Source: Brevundimonas mediterranea
Lineage (GTDB): Bacteria; Pseudomonadota; Alphaproteobacteria; Caulobacterales; Caulobacteraceae
DNA: 64,000 nucleotides
Assembly (NCBI RefSeq): GCF_011064825.1
Contig: NZ_CP048751.1
Span: forward strand, 1,674,001-1,738,000
Direction: 5' to 3'
Under the pieces are notes generated by a model. The model was not told the DNA's origin. It did not search any database and saw only the letters and a program-made list of their open reading frames with translations. Numbering within the stretch: the stretch's first letter is position 1; each line of letters opens with the position of its first letter. Shown one piece after another: positions 9,594 through 18,909 of the stretch. Made by a program: the position numbers and the translations under genes.

Positions 9594-11473
9594 GCGGCCA
9601 GTTTCTTCCGCGTCCGGCGCGTGGGGCCGGCTGCCCCCTCGGCCTCGAACAGTTCGGCCAGTTTCTCGGTCATGGCCCCGGCCAGCTGTTCGACATCGAC
9701 GATGGTCAGGGCCTTGCGGTACCAGCGGGTCACGTCATGGCCGATGCCGATGGCCAGCAGCTCGACCGGCGACCGGTCCTCGATCTCGGCGATCACCTGG
9801 CGCAGGTGTTTGTCCAGATAGAGGGCGGCGTTGGCCGACTGGGTCGAGTCGTCGACCGGAGACCCGTCGGAAATGACCATCAGGATGCGCCGCTGCTCGG
9901 TCCGGGCCAGCAGGCGGTTGTGGGCCCATTGCAGGGCCTCGCCGTCGATATTCTCCTTCAGCAGGCCTTCGCGCATCATCAGGCCCAGGTTCTTCTTGGC
10001 CCGGCGCCAGGGGGCGTCGGCGGCTTTGTAGATGATGTGGCGCAGGTCGTTCAGGCGCCCCGGATTGGCGGGCTTGCCGGCGCTGATCCAGGCTTCGCGG
10101 CTCTGTCCGCCCTTCCATGCCCGGGTGGTGAAGCCCAGGATCTCGACCTTGACCCCGCACCGCTCCAGGGTCCGCGCCAGGATGTCGGCGCACACCGCCG
10201 CCACCATGATCGGCCGCCCGCGCATCGAACCGGAATTGTCCAGCAGCAGGGTCACGACCGTGTCGCGGAACGGGCTTTCGCTCTCGGCCTTGAACGACAG
10301 GGGGGCGGTGGGGTCGGTGACGATCCGCGTCAGGCGGGCCGTATCCAGCATCCCCTCTTCCAGATCGAAGGTCCAGGAGCGGTTCTGCTGCGCCAGCAGG
10401 CGGCGCTGCAGCTTGTTGGCCAGGCGCGAGACGACGCTGGACAGGATGGTCAGCTGCTGGTCCAGCAGGTTGCGCAGCCGCTCCAGCTCCATCGGGTCGC
10501 ACAGGTCGGCGGCGTCCACCACCTCGTCATAGGCGGTGGTGAAGACGCGATAGAAATCCACGGCCCGACCGTCGTCGGCGGTCTGCTGGCGATTGGGCTG
10601 CTGGCCCTCGTTCAGTTCCGGCCCGTCCTCGGATGCGTCGCCTTGCGGGTCGCCGGGCGCGCCCTCGGGTCGGCTGTCGCGTTCGTCCTCCGACGACTGA
10701 TCGTCGGCGTCCCCCTCCATCGACTGGGAGCCTTCGCCGCCCTGTTCGTCCTCGTCCTCGTCCGGCTCGTCGCTGGCTTCGGGGTCCTGGGGATCGGGCT
10801 CGTCCTGGCCGGGATCCTCGGAGGAGTCTTCGCCCCGGCCGTCGCCGGGATCCAGGTCGAGGGCGCGCAGCACCTCGCGCATCTTCTCGGCGAAGCCCGC
10901 CTGGTCGCCGGCGGTCGCCGCCAGGGCGTCCAGCTTGTCACCGGCCTTGGCCTCGATGCCGGCGCGGACCAGGTCCAGCATGGACTTGGCGCCGTCGGGC
11001 GACGGGCGGCCGGTCAGGCGTTCGCGCACCAGCAGGGCCACCGCCTCGGCCACCGGCACGCGGTCGGCGTCGGCGATGCGCAGGGCGCCGGTCTTTTCCA
11101 GCCGGGTGACCAGGGCGGCGCCCATGTTGTCGCGCACCCCGGCCAGATATTCGGAGCCCACCGCCTCGACCCGCGCCTGTTCGACCGCGTCGAACACCTC
11201 GGCCGCCTTGGTGTCGAGGGGCCGCATCCGGGCGTTGATCGCCGTGTCGTGATTGGCGAGGCGCAGCGCCAGCCGGTCGGCCTGGCCCCGCAGGGACGCG
11301 CTCTCGGGTCCCGACGGATCGCGCGGCGGATGCGGCAGGGTCAGGACCCCGCCGGCCAGCTTCGGTCCGTCCGAACCGAACACCACCTCCAGCTCGGGCT
11401 GTTCGGCCAGGGCGCGGGCGGCATGGCCCAGCGCGCGCTTGAAGGTTTCGGCGGGAGTATCCGGGGCGGCCAT
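9590..11473 (-). CDS. cobT: cobaltochelatase subunit CobT
   Basis: A 627-residue protein. The N-terminal half (to about 210) is helical. A long acidic linker (about residues 210-300) rich in Asp, Glu, Pro and Ser follows. The C-terminal von Willebrand A domain has the MIDAS motif DNSGSMRG near residue 410 and [11 protein letters not shown] later. This order is typical of CobT, which works with the AAA+ protein CobS and the large CobN subunit to insert cobalt into hydrogenobyrinic acid a,c-diamide in aerobic cobalamin synthesis. CobS and CobN are not in this window; cobS often sits just upstream of cobT, but here that neighbour is absent. Length and domains are normal. Confidence 0.92.
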   Translation of the reverse strand: MAAPDTPAETFKRALGHAARALAEQPELEVVFGSDGPKLAGGVLTLPHPPRDPSGPESASLRGQADRLALRLANHDTAINARMRPLDTKAAEVFDAVEQARVEAVGSEYLAGVRDNMGAALVTRLEKTGALRIADADRVPVAEAVALLVRERLTGRPSPDGAKSMLDLVRAGIEAKAGDKLDALAATAGDQAGFAEKMREVLRALDLDPGDGRGEDSSEDPGQDEPDPQDPEASDEPDEDEDEQGGEGSQSMEGDADDQSSEDERDSRPEGAPGDPQGDASEDGPELNEGQQPNRQQTADDGRAVDFYRVFTTAYDEVVDAADLCDPMELERLRNLLDQQLTILSSVVSRLANKLQRRLLAQQNRSWTFDLEEGMLDTARLTRIVTDPTAPLSFKAESESPFRDTVVTLLLDNSGSMRGRPIMVAAVCADILARTLERCGVKVEILGFTTRAWKGGQSREAWISAGKPANPGRLNDLRHIIYKAADAPWRRAKKNLGLMMREGLLKENIDGEALQWAHNRLLARTEQRRILMVISDGSPVDDSTQSANAALYLDKHLRQVIAEIEDRSPVELLAIGIGHDVTRWYRKALTIVDVEQLAGAMTEKLAELFEAEGAAGPTRRTRKKLAA

Positions 11474-11514
11474 GGCCCCCAGTTAATCCCTTCGCGCCTG
11501 CGATAAAAGCGCGA

Positions 11515-12768
11515 TCAGCCCGCTTTTCGGATCGGCGTCCAGCGGCCGTAGGTCAGACAGCGCCAGACCCACTCAAGCGGCCCCATGCGGAAGGCCGCCA
11601 GCCATAGCGACGACCAGACCAGTTGAACCGCCCAGACGGCCGCCACCAGGCCCCACATGCCGACATAGTCCACCTGGCCGAACAGGCGCGGACCCCAGGG
11701 CATGTAGAACAGGCTGGTCATGATCAGGGTCTGGGTCAGATAGTTGGTGAAGGCCATCTGGCCCACCGGCCGCAGGGGCGCCAGCCACGACGCCCCGTGC
11801 CGGGTGATCAGGACGATCAGGCTGACATAGGCCAGGGTGATGAAGATCGGGAAGGAGGCGACGACCTCCGACAGGCCGCGCGTCGGGTGGCTCCCCCGGG
11901 GCGCCATGACCTCGGCCCATTCCAGAACGCCCAGCAGGGCCAGAACCGCGCCGCCGACCGCGATGACCGCCAGATAGAGCCTCGTCGGCGCCCGGCCGCT
12001 GAGGAAACCCGCCTTGAACAGGCCCATGCCCGTCATCATCAGGGCCACGGTCGAAAAGACGAACATGCTCAGACTGGCGCCCTGAAGGAAAAGCCAGGCC
12101 GTCAGGTTCTGACCCATGGCCCCGGCCCAGCCGCTGCGATAGGCGGCGATGGCGGCGTTGACGGCGTCGAGCGAATACTGCGGGCCGCCCTCGTTCATGG
12201 CGTCGACGACCACCGGCGGGCCGGCGACCATCAGCCAGGCGGCGCCCGCCTGCATCGCGCCCAGCGCCAGGGTCACGGCCAGGCCGATCCCGATCAGCAG
12301 CCGGGCGGAGAATGACCGCATCAGCATCACGAACAGGCCGGACCAGGCGTACAGCAGCAGGACGTCGCCGTACCAGAAGGCCAGGCCGTGGATCAGGGCG
12401 ATGACCGCCAGCCAGAACAGCCGCCGCCGCAGCAGACGCCCGCGCGCCGCATCGCCCCGCTCGCCCCCGACCAGGAAGATCGAGGCGCCGAACAGCATCG
12501 AGAACAGGGTGATGAATTTCTGGTGGAAGAAGACATCCACCGCCCAGCGCGCCACGGCGTTGGCGCCGGTCACGGGAAAGGGGCTGAGGTCCGCGTCGCC
12601 ATAGACCATGAAGGGCAGGCCGAACGAGGCGACATTGACGGCCAATATGCCCAGCACCGCCAGGCCGCGCATGACGTCGAGGCTGATGATCCGCGCGCCC
12701 GCCTCGACCGGCGCCAGGACGGCGTCGCCGACCACGGCGCGGTCATTCCCCTGATCTTCCATCGACAT
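11515..12768 (-). CDS. DUF418 domain-containing membrane protein
   Basis: A 417-residue polytopic protein. The start MSMEDQGNDRAV is preferred over a longer reading because the extra upstream residues lack membrane character. The N-terminal RIISLDVMRGLAVLGILAVN is the DUF1624/DUF418 signature phrase. About ten hydrophobic helices follow. The C-terminal DUF418 region has PVGQMAFTNYLTQT and the closing GPLEWVWRCLTYGRW. The family is thought to be transport or acyl-transfer related in the inner membrane, but no reaction is established. It is the last gene of a run with a small membrane protein and 3-hydroxybutyryl-CoA dehydrogenase, after a hairpin in the gap. Confidence 0.87.
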   Translation of the reverse strand: MSMEDQGNDRAVVGDAVLAPVEAGARIISLDVMRGLAVLGILAVNVASFGLPFMVYGDADLSPFPVTGANAVARWAVDVFFHQKFITLFSMLFGASIFLVGGERGDAARGRLLRRRLFWLAVIALIHGLAFWYGDVLLLYAWSGLFVMLMRSFSARLLIGIGLAVTLALGAMQAGAAWLMVAGPPVVVDAMNEGGPQYSLDAVNAAIAAYRSGWAGAMGQNLTAWLFLQGASLSMFVFSTVALMMTGMGLFKAGFLSGRAPTRLYLAVIAVGGAVLALLGVLEWAEVMAPRGSHPTRGLSEVVASFPIFITLAYVSLIVLITRHGASWLAPLRPVGQMAFTNYLTQTLIMTSLFYMPWGPRLFGQVDYVGMWGLVAAVWAVQLVWSSLWLAAFRMGPLEWVWRCLTYGRWTPIRKAG

Positions 12769-12781
12769 CGGATTCCCCAAT

Positions 12782-12804
12782 CCCGCGGCCGAAAGGGCCG
12801 CGGG
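12782..12804 (-). terminator. intercistronic GC-rich hairpin before DUF418 gene
   Basis: Nine perfectly paired bases (CCCGCGGCC and its complement) close a five-base loop in the 38-nt gap between the 185-residue membrane-protein gene and the DUF418 gene. No run of T follows on the minus strand. It may attenuate transcription or stabilise mRNA rather than end it cleanly. Confidence 0.4.
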
Positions 12805-12806
12805 CC

Positions 12807-13364
12807 TCAGCCCCTCGGCATCAAGCCCAGCCGGTCCTTGACCGCCGGCTTGGCCTCGAAGGCGATGAAGGCGGCGCACAGTCCGGCCCACAGGGCGTAG
12901 CTGACGCCCACGATCATGGCGATGGGCAGGCCCCCGACGCCGTAGATCAGCAGGGTCGTCTCGGTCGCGCCCAGAGCCTGCATCACGTCGCCGGCCTCGA
13001 ACCAGCCCGAGATCACCATCCCCAGGGCCACCGCCACCTGCAAGCCCGCCGCGGCCAGTCCGCCGTACAGCATGAACCGCCACACCACGCCCAGGCGTGA
13101 TCCCGGCCGGCCGCTGTCACGACGCTCGACGATGATGCGCCACAGACCCAGGGGGACCACCACCAGTCCGATCAGCAGCACCATGAGACGCCAGTCCAGA
13201 TCACGGCCGAGCGCGACGGCGTGGGGCGGCCACAGCGGCAGGGTCAGCAGCAGCGGCGGCCAGGCGGCGCCGGCGACGGACGCCAGGATCGGATACAGGG
13301 GCGCGGGGCGCGAATGGATCGTCGCCTGCCCCGGCAGGTCGCTGTAGCTCTCGAACCGGCTCAT
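12807..13364 (-). CDS. hypothetical membrane protein
   Basis: A 185-residue protein with four or five predicted membrane helices, for example near residues 25-50, 60-78, 93-116 and 135-165. The N-terminus before them is short and polar. I cannot assign a family. The start ATG overlaps the stop of the 3-hydroxybutyryl-CoA dehydrogenase gene by 4 nt, so it is translationally coupled to that gene. The DUF418 gene follows 38 nt later. It could be a Yip1-like or other small integral membrane protein, but no diagnostic motif is visible. Confidence 0.75.
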   Translation of the reverse strand: MSRFESYSDLPGQATIHSRPAPLYPILASVAGAAWPPLLLTLPLWPPHAVALGRDLDWRLMVLLIGLVVVPLGLWRIIVERRDSGRPGSRLGVVWRFMLYGGLAAAGLQVAVALGMVISGWFEAGDVMQALGATETTLLIYGVGGLPIAMIVGVSYALWAGLCAAFIAFEAKPAVKDRLGLMPRG

Positions 13365-14242
13365 CGCGTCGGCGCCGGCGTGTCGCCGGAATAGTCATAG
13401 AAGCCGCGCCCGCTCTTGCGGCCCAGCCAGCCGGCCTCGACATATTTCACCAGCAGGGGGCAGGGCCGGTATTTGCTGTCGGCGAGGCCGTCGTACAGCA
13501 CGTTCATGATGGCCAGGACCACGTCCAGACCCATGAAGTCCGCCAGTTCCAGCGGCCCCATCGGGTGATTGGCCCCCAGACGCAGGGCCTTGTCGATGGA
13601 GGCGACATTGCCGACCCCTTCGTACAGGGCGAAGATCGCCTCGTTCATCATCGGCACCAGGATGCGGTTGACGATGAAGGCCGGGAAGTCCTCGGCGTCG
13701 GTGGTGGTCTTGCCCAGGCTCTCGGCGAAGGCGACAGCGGCCGAATGGGTCTCGGCCGAGGTGGCGATGCCGCGCACGATCTCGACCAGTTTCATCACCG
13801 GCGCCGGCTTCATGAAGTGCAGGCCGATGAACCGGTCGGGCCGGTCCGAGGCCGAGGCCAGGCGGGTGATCGAAATGGAGGAGGTGTTGGAGGCCAGCAG
13901 GGTGTGCGGCCCCAGATGGGGCGCGACCTGGGCGTAGACTGCCTTCTTGACCGCCTCGTCCTCCAGCGCGGCCTCGATCACCAGGTCGGCGCCGGTCACG
14001 GCGTCGGCGATGACCTCGGTGACGGTGATGCGGGCCAGGGCTGCGTCGGCGTCGGCCTGGCCGATCAGGCCGCGCGCGACATGGCGCGACAGGCTGGCGG
14101 CGATCTCGCCCTGAGCCAGCGGCAGTCGGGCGGCGGCCACGTCATAAAGCCGGACCGAATAACCGCCCAGGGCCACCGCGTGGGCGATGCCTGCGCCCAT
14201 CTGTCCGGCGCCCAGGACGGCGACTGTGGTGATCGTGCTCAT
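13361..14242 (-). CDS. 3-hydroxybutyryl-CoA dehydrogenase
   Basis: A 293-residue NAD(P)-dependent dehydrogenase. The Rossmann motif is GAGQMGAGIAHAVALGG at residues 11-27. ALEDEAVKKAVYAQV, NTSSISITRLAS and the catalytic-His segment IGLHFMKPAPVMKLVEIVRG follow. The C-terminal dimer domain contains GPLELADFMGLDVV and the closing GRKSGRGFYDYS. The enzyme interconverts acetoacetyl-CoA and 3-hydroxybutyryl-CoA in butanoate or fatty-acid metabolism. It is the first gene of a three-gene minus-strand unit with two membrane-protein genes. The 122-nt gap to yggT upstream can hold its promoter. hbd and paaH are both used for this family; the exact pathway cannot be decided. Confidence 0.92.
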   Translation of the reverse strand: MSTITTVAVLGAGQMGAGIAHAVALGGYSVRLYDVAAARLPLAQGEIAASLSRHVARGLIGQADADAALARITVTEVIADAVTGADLVIEAALEDEAVKKAVYAQVAPHLGPHTLLASNTSSISITRLASASDRPDRFIGLHFMKPAPVMKLVEIVRGIATSAETHSAAVAFAESLGKTTTDAEDFPAFIVNRILVPMMNEAIFALYEGVGNVASIDKALRLGANHPMGPLELADFMGLDVVLAIMNVLYDGLADSKYRPCPLLVKYVEAGWLGRKSGRGFYDYSGDTPAPTR

Positions 14243-14364
14243 GAACCGTGGTCTATAATGGTCGGGCGGGCACCTTTAGGAAGGTGGCGGCGCGGCGCAA
14301 GGGTGGATTTGTCCCTGCACATGAGAATCCTGCGCACCGTGTCCGCCCGGACCGACGCCCGGCC

Positions 14365-14670
14365 TCAGCCCAGAAGCCCGATCAGGGCGGGGGCGGCGGC
14401 GCGGTTGAACAGGACGCTGGCGAACTGAAGCAGCAGGATCACCACGATGGGCGAGATGTCGATTCCGCCCAGGTTCGGGATGATGCGGCGGAACGGCTCC
14501 AGCAGGGGCGCGGTGATCCGGTCCAGGAAGGTGCCGACCGAATAGACGAAACGGTTACGGTAGTTGATCACGTCGAACGCGACCAGCCAGCTCAGGATCG
14601 CCTGGGCGATGATGAACCAGATCATCAGACTGATGACGGCGTTGACCAGCCAGACGATGGCGAAACCCAT
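14365..14670 (-). CDS. YggT family membrane protein
   Basis: A 101-residue protein with two hydrophobic helices, near residues 3-27 and 70-88. Between them is [30 protein letters not shown], the family signature read here in two parts: [11 protein letters not shown] and GGIDISPIV. The ATG at 14670 gives the standard YggT length; longer readings add a basic non-membrane stretch that is not conserved. Members are inner-membrane proteins linked loosely to cell division or osmotic shock, without an assigned reaction. The tRNA-Ala gene begins 166 nt away on the other strand. Confidence 0.88.
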   Translation of the reverse strand: MGFAIVWLVNAVISLMIWFIIAQAILSWLVAFDVINYRNRFVYSVGTFLDRITAPLLEPFRRIIPNLGGIDISPIVVILLLQFASVLFNRAAAPALIGLLG

Positions 14671-14836
14671 GGACGCTTCTCCTGCTTGAGCGAGCGGCGC
14701 TTTTAGCCTGTCCCGCCCCCTTCCGACAACGCCCCTCGCGACCCTGCTTCGATTGCGCGCACAAGCCCGTTGACACCACGCCCGCCCGCCTTCTATGTCC
14801 CGGCCTCGCCTGGAGGCCCGATCCAGCACTGGAAAC

Positions 14837-14912
<76 letters not shown>

Positions 14913-14918
14913 GGCGTT

Positions 14919-14939
14919 GTTAAGCTTTTGATGCTTAAC
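14919..14939. terminator. small inverted repeat after tRNA-Ala
   Basis: GTTAAGC, a seven-base loop (TTTTGAT) and GCTTAAC form a perfect 7-bp stem just inside the element and 8 nt before the integrase start. It could end tRNA transcription or regulate the integrase. The stem is AT-rich and weak. Confidence 0.4.
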
Positions 14940-14946
14940 AGAAGTC

Positions 14947-15528
14947 ATGCAAAATCAGCCCCTTAAAGCGCCGTTGCCGCGTGTGTCCGCTACACATGAT
15001 GCTGAGGGCGAGATGCCGACTGGGTTACAAAGACGAGAGGGCGGACGCTATTCGATACGTCGTCGCGTGCCTGAGGATTTGGTCGAGGCCTTCGGTAAGA
15101 AGGAGCTCACCAAGGCGCTGGGAACATCCGACCCCAAACAAGCTCGGCTTCTCCTGCCGGTGTTCTGGTCGGCGTATGACCAGATGTTTGAGCAGGCGCG
15201 CGCCAAGATTTCGGGAAAAATTGGACCCCGCGAAGAGGTGCCCCTGTCCGAGATCAGCCCAACGATTATCAGCCTGATCGAACTCGACACCCTAAGGGCA
15301 GATAGAGATGCTGCGGCAGCTAATGGCACACTAGCAAGCTTCATCAGTCTGCGTCGCGACGCTCTCCGTTTGCTACAAGGTATGCTAGACGGCGAGGTGC
15401 CACCTGATGGTGACTTCAGGACGATTGAAGGCAAGAGGAATGCTCTCCGCGCCCTCCTCACGGGTGAAAGTGTCAATCGGCGTCTAAAAGGGACCCCCTA
15501 TCGGCGTGCAATAGGGACCCCCTTTTGA
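14947..15528 (+). pseudogene. truncated tyrosine integrase (N-terminal part only)
   Basis: About the first 175 residues belong to a phage-type tyrosine recombinase. GGRYSIRRRVPEDLVEAFGKK followed by ELTKALGTSDPKQARLL is the N-terminal region of many tRNA-targeting integrases that precedes the core-binding domain. From about base 15471 the frame runs into the left end of an IS21-type element and stops at 15528. The catalytic domain with R-H-R-Y is missing, and no continuation is found beyond the right end of the IS. The gene lies 34 nt after tRNA-Ala in the same orientation. It once mobilised the element but cannot function now. Confidence 0.85.
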
Positions 15529-15633
15529 GGTTCGGGATGGACGTCACGAGCGCACCGCTTGCGAGGGTTGGGGCGTAGGGAGGGCGTAGCCCGACCGGAG
15601 GCTCAACCCTCGCCTGGCGTTCTTCGTGGAGGG

Positions 15634-16361
15634 TTAGCTGCGGTGTTTGAAGCGCCAGCTGTCGTTGCCGGTCTCGACGATGTCGCAGTGGTGGGTGATG
15701 CGGTCGAGCAGGGCCGTGGTCATCTTGGGATCGCCGAACACGGTCGGCCATTCGCCGAAGGCGAGGTTGGTCGTGACGATCACCGAGGTCCGCTCGTAGA
15801 GCTTGCTGATCAGGTGGAACAGCAGCTGGCCGCCCGAGCGGGCGAACGGCAGGTAGCCAAGCTCGTCGAGGACCACGACGTCGAGGCGGCAGAGGTGAGC
15901 AGCCAGCGCACCGGCCTTGCCCAGGCGGGTCTCCTCTCGAGGCGGTTCACCAGGTCGACGGTGTTGAAGTACCGGCCACGCGCCCCGGCCCGCACGACGT
16001 TGGCGATGATGGCGGTGGCCAGGTGGGTCTTGCCCGTGCCGGTCCCGCCGACCAGCACGATGTTGCGCCGGTTCGCCAGGAAGGCGCCGCTGTGAAGCGA
16101 GCGCACCAGCCCCTCGTTGATCGGCGTGTCGTCGAACACGAAGGCGTCGAGGTCCTTCACGGCGGGCAGCCTGGCCGCCGCCATCCGGTAACGGATGGAA
16201 GCCGCATGCCGGTGGGTCGTCTCGGCGCGCAGCAGGTCGGCGAGGATCTCCATGGTCGTGCGCTTGCGCTGCAGGCCCGTGGTGACCGCCTCGTCGAAGG
16301 CTCCGGCCATGCCCTTGAGGCCCAGGCCGGTCAGGGCCGCCATCATCTCATGCCGCTGCAT
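15634..16361 (-). pseudogene. istB: IS21 helper ATPase IstB, frameshifted
   Basis: The AAA+ helper of IS21 transposition. The N-terminal part starts [18 protein letters not shown], overlapping the istA end, and contains Walker [14 protein letters not shown]. The frame breaks near 15935, where CTCGAGAGGAG stands in place of the expected CTCGAGGAGGAG, one G short. After the shift the second part continues with [19 protein letters not shown] (Walker B and sensor region) to the normal C-terminus at 15634. Repaired, it would be about 243 residues, which is normal for IstB. Either a real inactivation or a sequence error; the rest of the coding sequence looks undecayed. Confidence 0.85.
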
Positions 16362-17895
16362 GCATGCCTCGCAAGCTGTCGTAGCGGTCGCAGTCCGCCA
16401 GAGGCGGATGCCGCAGCGCCAGGTCATCGGGCGTGACGATGCTCAGCGGCCGGGGCGGTTCGCGCCGGCGCGCCAGGATGTTGAGGATGACGTCGTCGCT
16501 GACGGTCCCGGCGGCGAGCGCCTCGCGCGCCGCGGCCTCGACCGGCTCCAGGCCGTCTTCCAGCACCGCCGCCAGAACCCGCACGAACCGGCGATCGGCT
16601 TCGTCGCCCGCACCCAGCTTGCGCCTCAGGCGGGCCAGCCCCGGCGGCAACTCCCAGTCCTGGAACGGCGCGCCATTGCGCAGGGCTCCGGGCTTGGTCG
16701 CCAGCACCGGGAGGTAGTGCCAGGGATCGTAGAGGGTCCGGTCACGACCGAAGAACCGGCGATGGTCGGCGACGACCTCACCCTCGCAGCGCACGACGAT
16801 CCGGTCGGCATAGGCGCGGACCTGCACCGTACGGCGCCCGGCCTTCGCCATCACCGAGTAGCGGTTACGGTCGAAGCTGATCAGGCAGGTCCCCGTCACC
16901 GCGTGCTCGCTCTCGTGGAAGCCGTCGAACGGGCCCAGCATCGGCTGCAGCGCCGGCCGCTCGGCGGCCAGGGCCTGAGCAACCGTCAGCTCTTTCTGCT
17001 CGGGGTGCTGACGCAGCTCGCCCCAGCGCCGGCACTCCGCCTCCAGCCAGCCGTTCAGCTCCTCCAGGCTGGTGAAGCGCAGGCGCGGCTGGAAGAACCG
17101 TCCCCGGGCCGTCTGGACCTGGTGTTCGACCTGGCCCTTCTCCCAGCCCGCCGCCGGGGAGCAGGCCGTCGGCTCCACCATGTAGTGGCTCGCCATGACC
17201 AGGAAGCGCCGGTTGAACACCCGGTCCTTGCCCGTGAACACCGTCGTCACCGCCGTCTTCATGTTGTCGTAGATCCCGCGCGTCGGCACGCCGCCGAAGA
17301 AGGCGAACGCCCGCGCATGCGCGTCGAACAGCATCTCCTGGGTCTCGCGCGGATAGGCCCGAACATAGATCGCCCGCGAGGCGCACAGCCGCATGTGCGC
17401 CACCTTCACCCGCATCGGCTTGCCCGCGATCTCCACGTCCTCGTGGCTCCAGTCGAACTGGTAGGCCTCGCCCGGCCGGAACATCAGCGGGATGAACGAT
17501 GGCGCGTCCGCCACGCCCCGGCGTCGCTTCAGCCGCCACCCCGCCGCGTAGCGCCGGACCGCGTCGTACGACCCGTCGAACCCCTCGCGCACCAGCAGGT
17601 CATGAACCCGCGTCATCCGCAGCTTCTCGCGCCGCGGCCGCGCCTCGTCCTCTTCCAGCAGCTCATCGAGCCTGGCCTGGAACGGCGCCAGCCTCGGCAA
17701 CGGCTGCACCGCCCGCCGATAGGCGAACTCCGCATCCGGCTCCCGGATCGCCTTGCGCACCACCTTGCGCGACAATCGAAGGTCACGCGCGATCGCCTTG
17801 ATCGCCTTCCCGGACGCAAACTCGCGCCGAATCCTCAACACCGTCTCCAACACCAACATCCCGAACTCGCCGCCTGACATCCGCCAAGCCGCCAC
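16348..17895 (-). CDS. istA: IS21 transposase IstA
   Basis: A 515-residue DDE transposase. The N-terminal helix-turn-helix is GKAIKAIARDLRLSRKVVRKAI. The catalytic core includes GEAYQFDWSHEDVEI (first Asp), FGGVPTRGIYDNMKTAV (second Asp) and AAGWEKGQVEHQVQ (Glu). A C-terminal Mu-transposase-like beta barrel follows (ISFDRNRYSVMAKA). The GTG start is chosen because GAGGT lies about 7 nt upstream; an in-frame ATG at 17880 is the alternative. It overlaps istB by 14 nt, as is usual in the family. The frame is intact. Confidence 0.92.
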   Translation of the reverse strand: MAAWRMSGGEFGMLVLETVLRIRREFASGKAIKAIARDLRLSRKVVRKAIREPDAEFAYRRAVQPLPRLAPFQARLDELLEEDEARPRREKLRMTRVHDLLVREGFDGSYDAVRRYAAGWRLKRRRGVADAPSFIPLMFRPGEAYQFDWSHEDVEIAGKPMRVKVAHMRLCASRAIYVRAYPRETQEMLFDAHARAFAFFGGVPTRGIYDNMKTAVTTVFTGKDRVFNRRFLVMASHYMVEPTACSPAAGWEKGQVEHQVQTARGRFFQPRLRFTSLEELNGWLEAECRRWGELRQHPEQKELTVAQALAAERPALQPMLGPFDGFHESEHAVTGTCLISFDRNRYSVMAKAGRRTVQVRAYADRIVVRCEGEVVADHRRFFGRDRTLYDPWHYLPVLATKPGALRNGAPFQDWELPPGLARLRRKLGAGDEADRRFVRVLAAVLEDGLEPVEAAAREALAAGTVSDDVILNILARRREPPRPLSIVTPDDLALRHPPLADCDRYDSLRGMHAAA

Positions 17896-18111
17896 CGTTA
17901 GACCTCAGGAATGAGGGTCCTTATTCGACGCCGATCACACCGCTAACGGGGTCCCTTTTCCACGCCGATCCACAGTTGCCCCCTCGGAAATACGAGACAA
18001 ATTTTCAGTCCGGGGTAGCTGCTTGCGTTGTGCGCCCTTCAGTGCCCCTACTGGACTGGACAGCCGTTCCACGGTTGATCAGAGTTGTAGGACAGGGAAT
18101 TGGGCGCGGCG

Positions 18112-18570
18112 ATGAAATACGCAGAGATGTGGCAAACGCCACTGGCGATAGCGGCAACGCTGATTGTCCTTTTGCCGATCTTAATCGCAGCGTTTGTAGC
18201 GGCGGCTTGCTTGGACTTCCTTCAGCGTCTGACCGGGACGTGGGAGGGTGATGGTTTAAGTTTCTATCTGGTCGGTATCCAATGGGGATTTGCCGCTGCT
18301 GGTGCGGTATTCTGTCCCCACTTGCTGTTTAGGCGCGCCAATCCTTACGTAGTAGCTTGGGCGCTCATCGGTTTGGTTGCTGCAGTATTGCTTTTCCTCG
18401 CTGTCGGCACTTTCATCAATGGGGATCCGGCCAGCTTCAACCAATGGCTTACGTTTGTTTCCATTCCCGTGGGGACAGGCATTGGGGCCCTCTCGGGTGC
18501 CCAAGCCGTAAGGCGCAGAACGCCGAAATCAGCTGATGCATTAGCGCAGCCTTCTCGCGTATTGCCATGA
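18112..18570 (+). CDS. hypothetical membrane protein, element cargo
   Basis: A 152-residue protein with three or four membrane helices: near residues 10-38, 55-75, 85-108 and 118-135 (the last weak). No family is recognised. A TTG start at 18100 would add four residues; AGGACAGGG upstream could serve either, and ATG is chosen. The last four bases overlap the start of the next gene (ATGA), so the two are coupled. Codon use is less GC-biased than in the core genes, in line with acquisition by transfer. It lies 137 nt inside the right end of the IS. Confidence 0.65.
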   Translation: MKYAEMWQTPLAIAATLIVLLPILIAAFVAAACLDFLQRLTGTWEGDGLSFYLVGIQWGFAAAGAVFCPHLLFRRANPYVVAWALIGLVAAVLLFLAVGTFINGDPASFNQWLTFVSIPVGTGIGALSGAQAVRRRTPKSADALAQPSRVLP

Positions 18571-18893
18571 TCAGCCCAGATCAAGACCGGCGAATTCCTA
18601 TAGCAGTCTGGCTTACGACTGCGCTGCTGCTAATACTAGCGGCAGTAGGTTCCTGGCCGTATGGGTTTTACATGCTGCTGCGGTTGGTGGTTTGTGTGGC
18701 CTCGATTTTCATTGCGTGGAGGCTTGGCCAGCACCGTCCATTAATGTGGGTCTTTATATTCATTGCAATCCTATACAACCCGGTTTTCCGCGTGGCATTT
18801 GAACGTGATACGTGGTCAATTCTAAATGTCGTGTCGGCTCTTCCATATGTCGTGGTAGGCTTCCTTCAACGACCAAGAAAGGCGGATCGCTAG
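18567..18893 (+). CDS. small membrane protein, resembles DUF6804
   Basis: A 108-residue protein with three hydrophobic helices, near residues 12-30, 34-52 and 58-75. Phrases WPYGFYMLLRLVVC and FIAILYNPVFRVAFERDTW recall a family of small bacterial membrane proteins listed as DUF6804, from memory and without a search. Its start overlaps the previous gene by 4 nt. It ends 17 nt from the convergent J-domain gene. Function unknown; perhaps a partner of the upstream membrane protein. Confidence 0.6.
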   Translation: MISPDQDRRIPIAVWLTTALLLILAAVGSWPYGFYMLLRLVVCVASIFIAWRLGQHRPLMWVFIFIAILYNPVFRVAFERDTWSILNVVSALPYVVVGFLQRPRKADR

Positions 18894-18909
18894 AGGGGTC
18901 AGTCGTCGC

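Larger units (their letters stand above)
15471..17974 (-). mobile_element. IS21-family insertion sequence (istA-istB)
   Basis: About 2.5 kb, starting TGT and ending ACA, encodes IstA and IstB on the minus strand. Each end has two related binding-site repeats of the form ATCGGCGT, about six bases, AGGGACCC. They lie at 15476-15498 and 15500-15522 on the left, and inverted at 17948-17969 and 17915-17935 on the right. Multiple terminal repeats are typical of IS21 elements. The flanking bases (TGAAAG on the left, GTTGCC on the right) show no target duplication, so a deletion probably followed insertion. Confidence 0.88.

Noticed and set aside
12769..13083. A longer N-terminus for the DUF418 protein by about 105 residues
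   Set aside because: The extra residues are Gly/Arg-rich, lack membrane helices and run through the coding region of the 185-residue membrane protein in another frame.
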